Shown here piece by piece: positions 62,535 to 64,000 of a stretch of DNA of 64,000 nt (its first letter is position 1; each line of letters opens with the position of its first letter). This DNA is from Microbulbifer bruguierae (GTDB lineage Bacteria > Pseudomonadota > Gammaproteobacteria > Pseudomonadales > Cellvibrionaceae), in the NCBI RefSeq assembly GCF_029869925.1, contig NZ_CP118605.1, positions 682,001 through 746,000 on the forward strand. The letters run 5' to 3'. Under the pieces are notes generated by a model. That model worked only from the letters and a program-made list of their open reading frames with translations, was not told where the DNA came from and did not search any database. The translations under genes were made by a program, and so were the position numbers.

Positions 62535-63008
62535 TCAATCCGCTGTCGGCAGCTCGGAATGCTGAAGTAGAGTCTTTGCAAAAGCCTCGATACCCACCAG
62601 GTCCTGCTCGGTGAATCGCGCTACCAACGGGCTGTCAATATCCAGCACACCAATGCATTTCCCCCCGTGATATAGCGGCACTACTACCTCAGACGCCGAA
62701 ACCGCATCGCAAGCGATATGACCCGGAAACTGATGCACATCTTCAACCAGTTGAGACTGGCCAGTCTTGACTGCGGTGCCACACACACCGGCACCTACCG
62801 GAATTCGGGTACACGCCGGCTTGCCCTGGAAAGGCCCCAGGCGCAGCTCATCCCCGTGGAGAAAATAGAAGCCGGCCCAATTGATATCCGGCAACTCCAG
62901 AAACAGGAGTGCACTGGCATTGGCGGTATTTGCCAGCCAGTCACGCTCATTGGTCAGCAAGCCCGATAGTTGCGCGCAAAGCGATTCGTAAAATGCAGTG
63001 ATTGTCAT
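62535..63008 (-). CDS. msrC: Free methionine-(R)-sulfoxide reductase
   Basis: A 157-residue GAF-domain enzyme reducing free Met-R-sulfoxide. The three catalytic cysteines are conserved: Cys66 (A-C-T-R-I-P), Cys76 (G-V-C-G-T-A-V) and Cys100 (H-I-A-C-D-A), along with W-A-G-F-Y and G-V-L-D-I-D-S. Antioxidant function in the cytoplasm. First gene of a possible operon with the methyltransferase and the helical protein. The terminator of the upstream gene lies just before it. Confidence 0.95.
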   Translation of the reverse strand: MTITAFYESLCAQLSGLLTNERDWLANTANASALLFLELPDINWAGFYFLHGDELRLGPFQGKPACTRIPVGAGVCGTAVKTGQSQLVEDVHQFPGHIACDAVSASEVVVPLYHGGKCIGVLDIDSPLVARFTEQDLVGIEAFAKTLLQHSELPTAD

Positions 63009-63032
63009 GAGTAAATCCAGAAACCAAAAATC

Positions 63033-63057
63033 AAAAGCCCGCTGAATCAGCGGGCTT
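63033..63057 (-). terminator. Rho-independent terminator for the membrane/coiled-coil gene
   Basis: AAGCCCGCTG (63035-63044) pairs with CAGCGGGCTT (63048-63057) over a three-base loop; on the minus strand the stem is followed by TTTTGATTTTT. It lies 46 bases after the stop of the 63104-63559 gene. Confidence 0.85.
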
Positions 63058-63103
63058 CGTTATTCGGACGGGCCATTGTAGCCTACCGGAAGATCGGCCA
63101 GTA

Positions 63104-63559
63104 TTACTGGTAGGGGTCCGCCGCTTCCTGTCCGGCTGCATTCTGCGAATGCGCCTCATAGACTTCGGCATCCACCGTAGGCCGTGACCACTCGCGCTCA
63201 TCTTCCGACTCACCACGACCGCGAATGGCTGGCGCGGTGCTGGTCACATCATTGGTCATCAGATTGGCCGGCTGTTTACCCAGTGTTGCCTTACTGGAGG
63301 ACTCCGCAGATTTGACCGGCTCATTCTTGAGCACACGGCTGGCAATCGCATTCAGATTCGGTCGGCGACGCTCCGCCAGTTTAACCGCTTCCAGCTCGCC
63401 ATTAAGGCGGTTGATCTCAGCCTGCATATCACCCACCTTGGCCTGCAGGTCGGTAATCTGGGACAACACGCCCTTTACCTTACGGCTTTCCTTTTCGTAC
63501 AGCACCGCCGCACCGCCAAAGGCCACTAAAAAAACCAGCAAAATTGAAAACTGACGCAT
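63104..63559 (-). CDS. Single-pass membrane protein with coiled coil, unknown
   Basis: A 151-residue protein with an N-terminal membrane helix (about 4-21, F-S-I-L-L-V-F-L-V-A-F-G-G-A-A-V-L) and a coiled coil behind it (about 25-60, K-V-K-G-V-L-S-Q-I-T-D-L-Q-A-K-V-G-D-M-Q, then I-N-R-L-N-G-E-L-E), followed by a disordered Ser/Ala/Glu tail. The ATG at 63559 has a GGGGAGG site 6 bases away; a longer frame to 63682 is not supported. The layout resembles small cell-envelope or division-associated proteins but no family can be named. Confidence 0.75.
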   Translation of the reverse strand: MRQFSILLVFLVAFGGAAVLYEKESRKVKGVLSQITDLQAKVGDMQAEINRLNGELEAVKLAERRRPNLNAIASRVLKNEPVKSAESSSKATLGKQPANLMTNDVTSTAPAIRGRGESEDEREWSRPTVDAEVYEAHSQNAAGQEAADPYQ

Positions 63560-63702
63560 CCAAGCCTCCCCTGCAAAACCGCAAAAAAAAAGTGGTACTT
63601 CAGAAATACTACCGGAACCTAGCATATCTTCCGCGAACTGGCGCCAAAAACGCAAGTTCAAAACGTGACCAGACAACTTCAATTTTGCGCTCTGACAGCC
63701 TC

Positions 63703-64000
63703 TCAGGCCCCGACTTCCTCCACCAGATCAAGAAACTCCAGGCTAGCCTGTTGCCGAATGGTGCGACGGTGGTTAGCCCAGAGTTTGGCAATTCTTTCCT
63801 GATTGCACACTTTACGGTCAACGTACACCCGTGTATTCAGCTCGCCCACAGGCTTGGGGCTCGGGCATTTGCTGAATACGAACTGATTGGAGATCAGGTC
63901 CATAAAGGGACCCGACTTGCTGCTGGGCATGATAAATAACAGCTGCAAGCCGAGTGTCTCTGTGAGGTAGCGGATCACCTCGCGAGACCGGGATTCATCC
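63703..64000 (-). CDS. C-terminal end of a protein running off the window (possible SMC/MukB-like ATPase)
   Basis: An open frame continues to the window edge with no start: the last residues inside read D-E-S-R-S-R-E-V-I-R-Y-L-T-E-T-L-G-L-Q-L (63925-63995 region), then L-F-I-M-P-S-S-K-S-G-P-F-M-D-L-I and a basic tail. The D-E-S-R plus following helix resembles the end of the Walker B/D-loop section of SMC-like or MukB/MksF-like ATPases, in which M-P-S/T-x-x-x-G-P motifs occur. This is a weak analogy; only about 98 residues are visible. The gene is convergent with nothing and ends 143 bases from the membrane protein's ATG. Confidence 0.6.
   Translation of the reverse strand, partial: DESRSREVIRYLTETLGLQLLFIMPSSKSGPFMDLISNQFVFSKCPSPKPVGELNTRVYVDRKVCNQERIAKLWANHRRTIRQQASLEFLDLVEEVGA

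Noticed and set aside
1..64000. CRISPR arrays, insertion sequences, prophage genes
   Set aside because: No regularly spaced repeats, transposase or phage structural genes were recognised on either strand.

Overview
The window reads as one contiguous piece of a gammaproteobacterial chromosome, probably a marine member of the Cellvibrionales (Microbulbifer-like) or a relative. The core gene order resembles Pseudomonas: TetR/PsrA-like regulator, lexA, two small conserved genes, topA; uup next to slt; rlmL-rmf-pyrD-gdhB followed by a MoxR/Bat operon. The genus is an inference from gene content only. There is no integrase, transposase, prophage, CRISPR array or origin.

Layout. 0-11.6 kb: housekeeping and stress genes (TetR-type regulator, LOG-family hydrolase, lexA with two SOS boxes, topA with its own promoter, a universal stress protein, the ABC-F ATPase Uup, lytic transglycosylase Slt). 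11.7-16.6 kb: a Ser/Thr phospho-signalling module made of a double-FHA membrane protein, a PP2C phosphatase, and a receptor-like kinase carrying PEGA and SUMF1/FGE-type domains outside the kinase domain; no type VI secretion genes accompany it. 16.6-25.5 kb: rlmL, rmf, pyrD and the 180-kDa-type NAD-glutamate dehydrogenase. 25.9-33.1 kb: a tightly overlapping MoxR-DUF58-DUF4381-BatA-BatB/C-BatD operon.

33.2-50.6 kb is a surface-polysaccharide locus, much of it visibly AT-rich compared with its flanks. Its plus-strand arm (glycosyltransferase, Wzm/Wzt-type ABC exporter, two more glycosyltransferases, two sulfotransferase-like proteins) meets head-on, at about 40.97 kb, a minus-strand arm (rmlACDB for dTDP-L-rhamnose, nadK, a GT2 glycosyltransferase, two further sulfotransferase-like proteins, a GT-B glycosyltransferase, an FkbM methyltransferase). 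A stand-alone APS kinase gene (cysC) lies 5.4 kb beyond rmlA. Four sulfotransferase-fold proteins together with a PAPS-making enzyme suggest a sulfated, rhamnose-containing exported glycan. This is the most novel-looking system in the window.

50.7-52.9 kb: a three-gene unit (Xre/MbcA-type antitoxin, RES-domain toxin, PLP-dependent ACC-deaminase/D-cysteine-desulfhydrase-like enzyme) with a readable promoter and a 12-bp operator-like palindrome. 52.9-58.4 kb: tRNA-Val/tRNA-Asp and tRNA-Pro/Arg/His operons with strong promoters and terminators, separated by a DUF6351-like membrane-anchored protein, cysC and a small membrane protein. 58.5-64.0 kb: folD-rsuA-rsmC, then minus-strand genes for a conserved protein, a spermidine-synthase-like methyltransferase, free-methionine-R-sulfoxide reductase, a membrane/coiled-coil protein, and the C-terminal end of a gene that runs out of the window.
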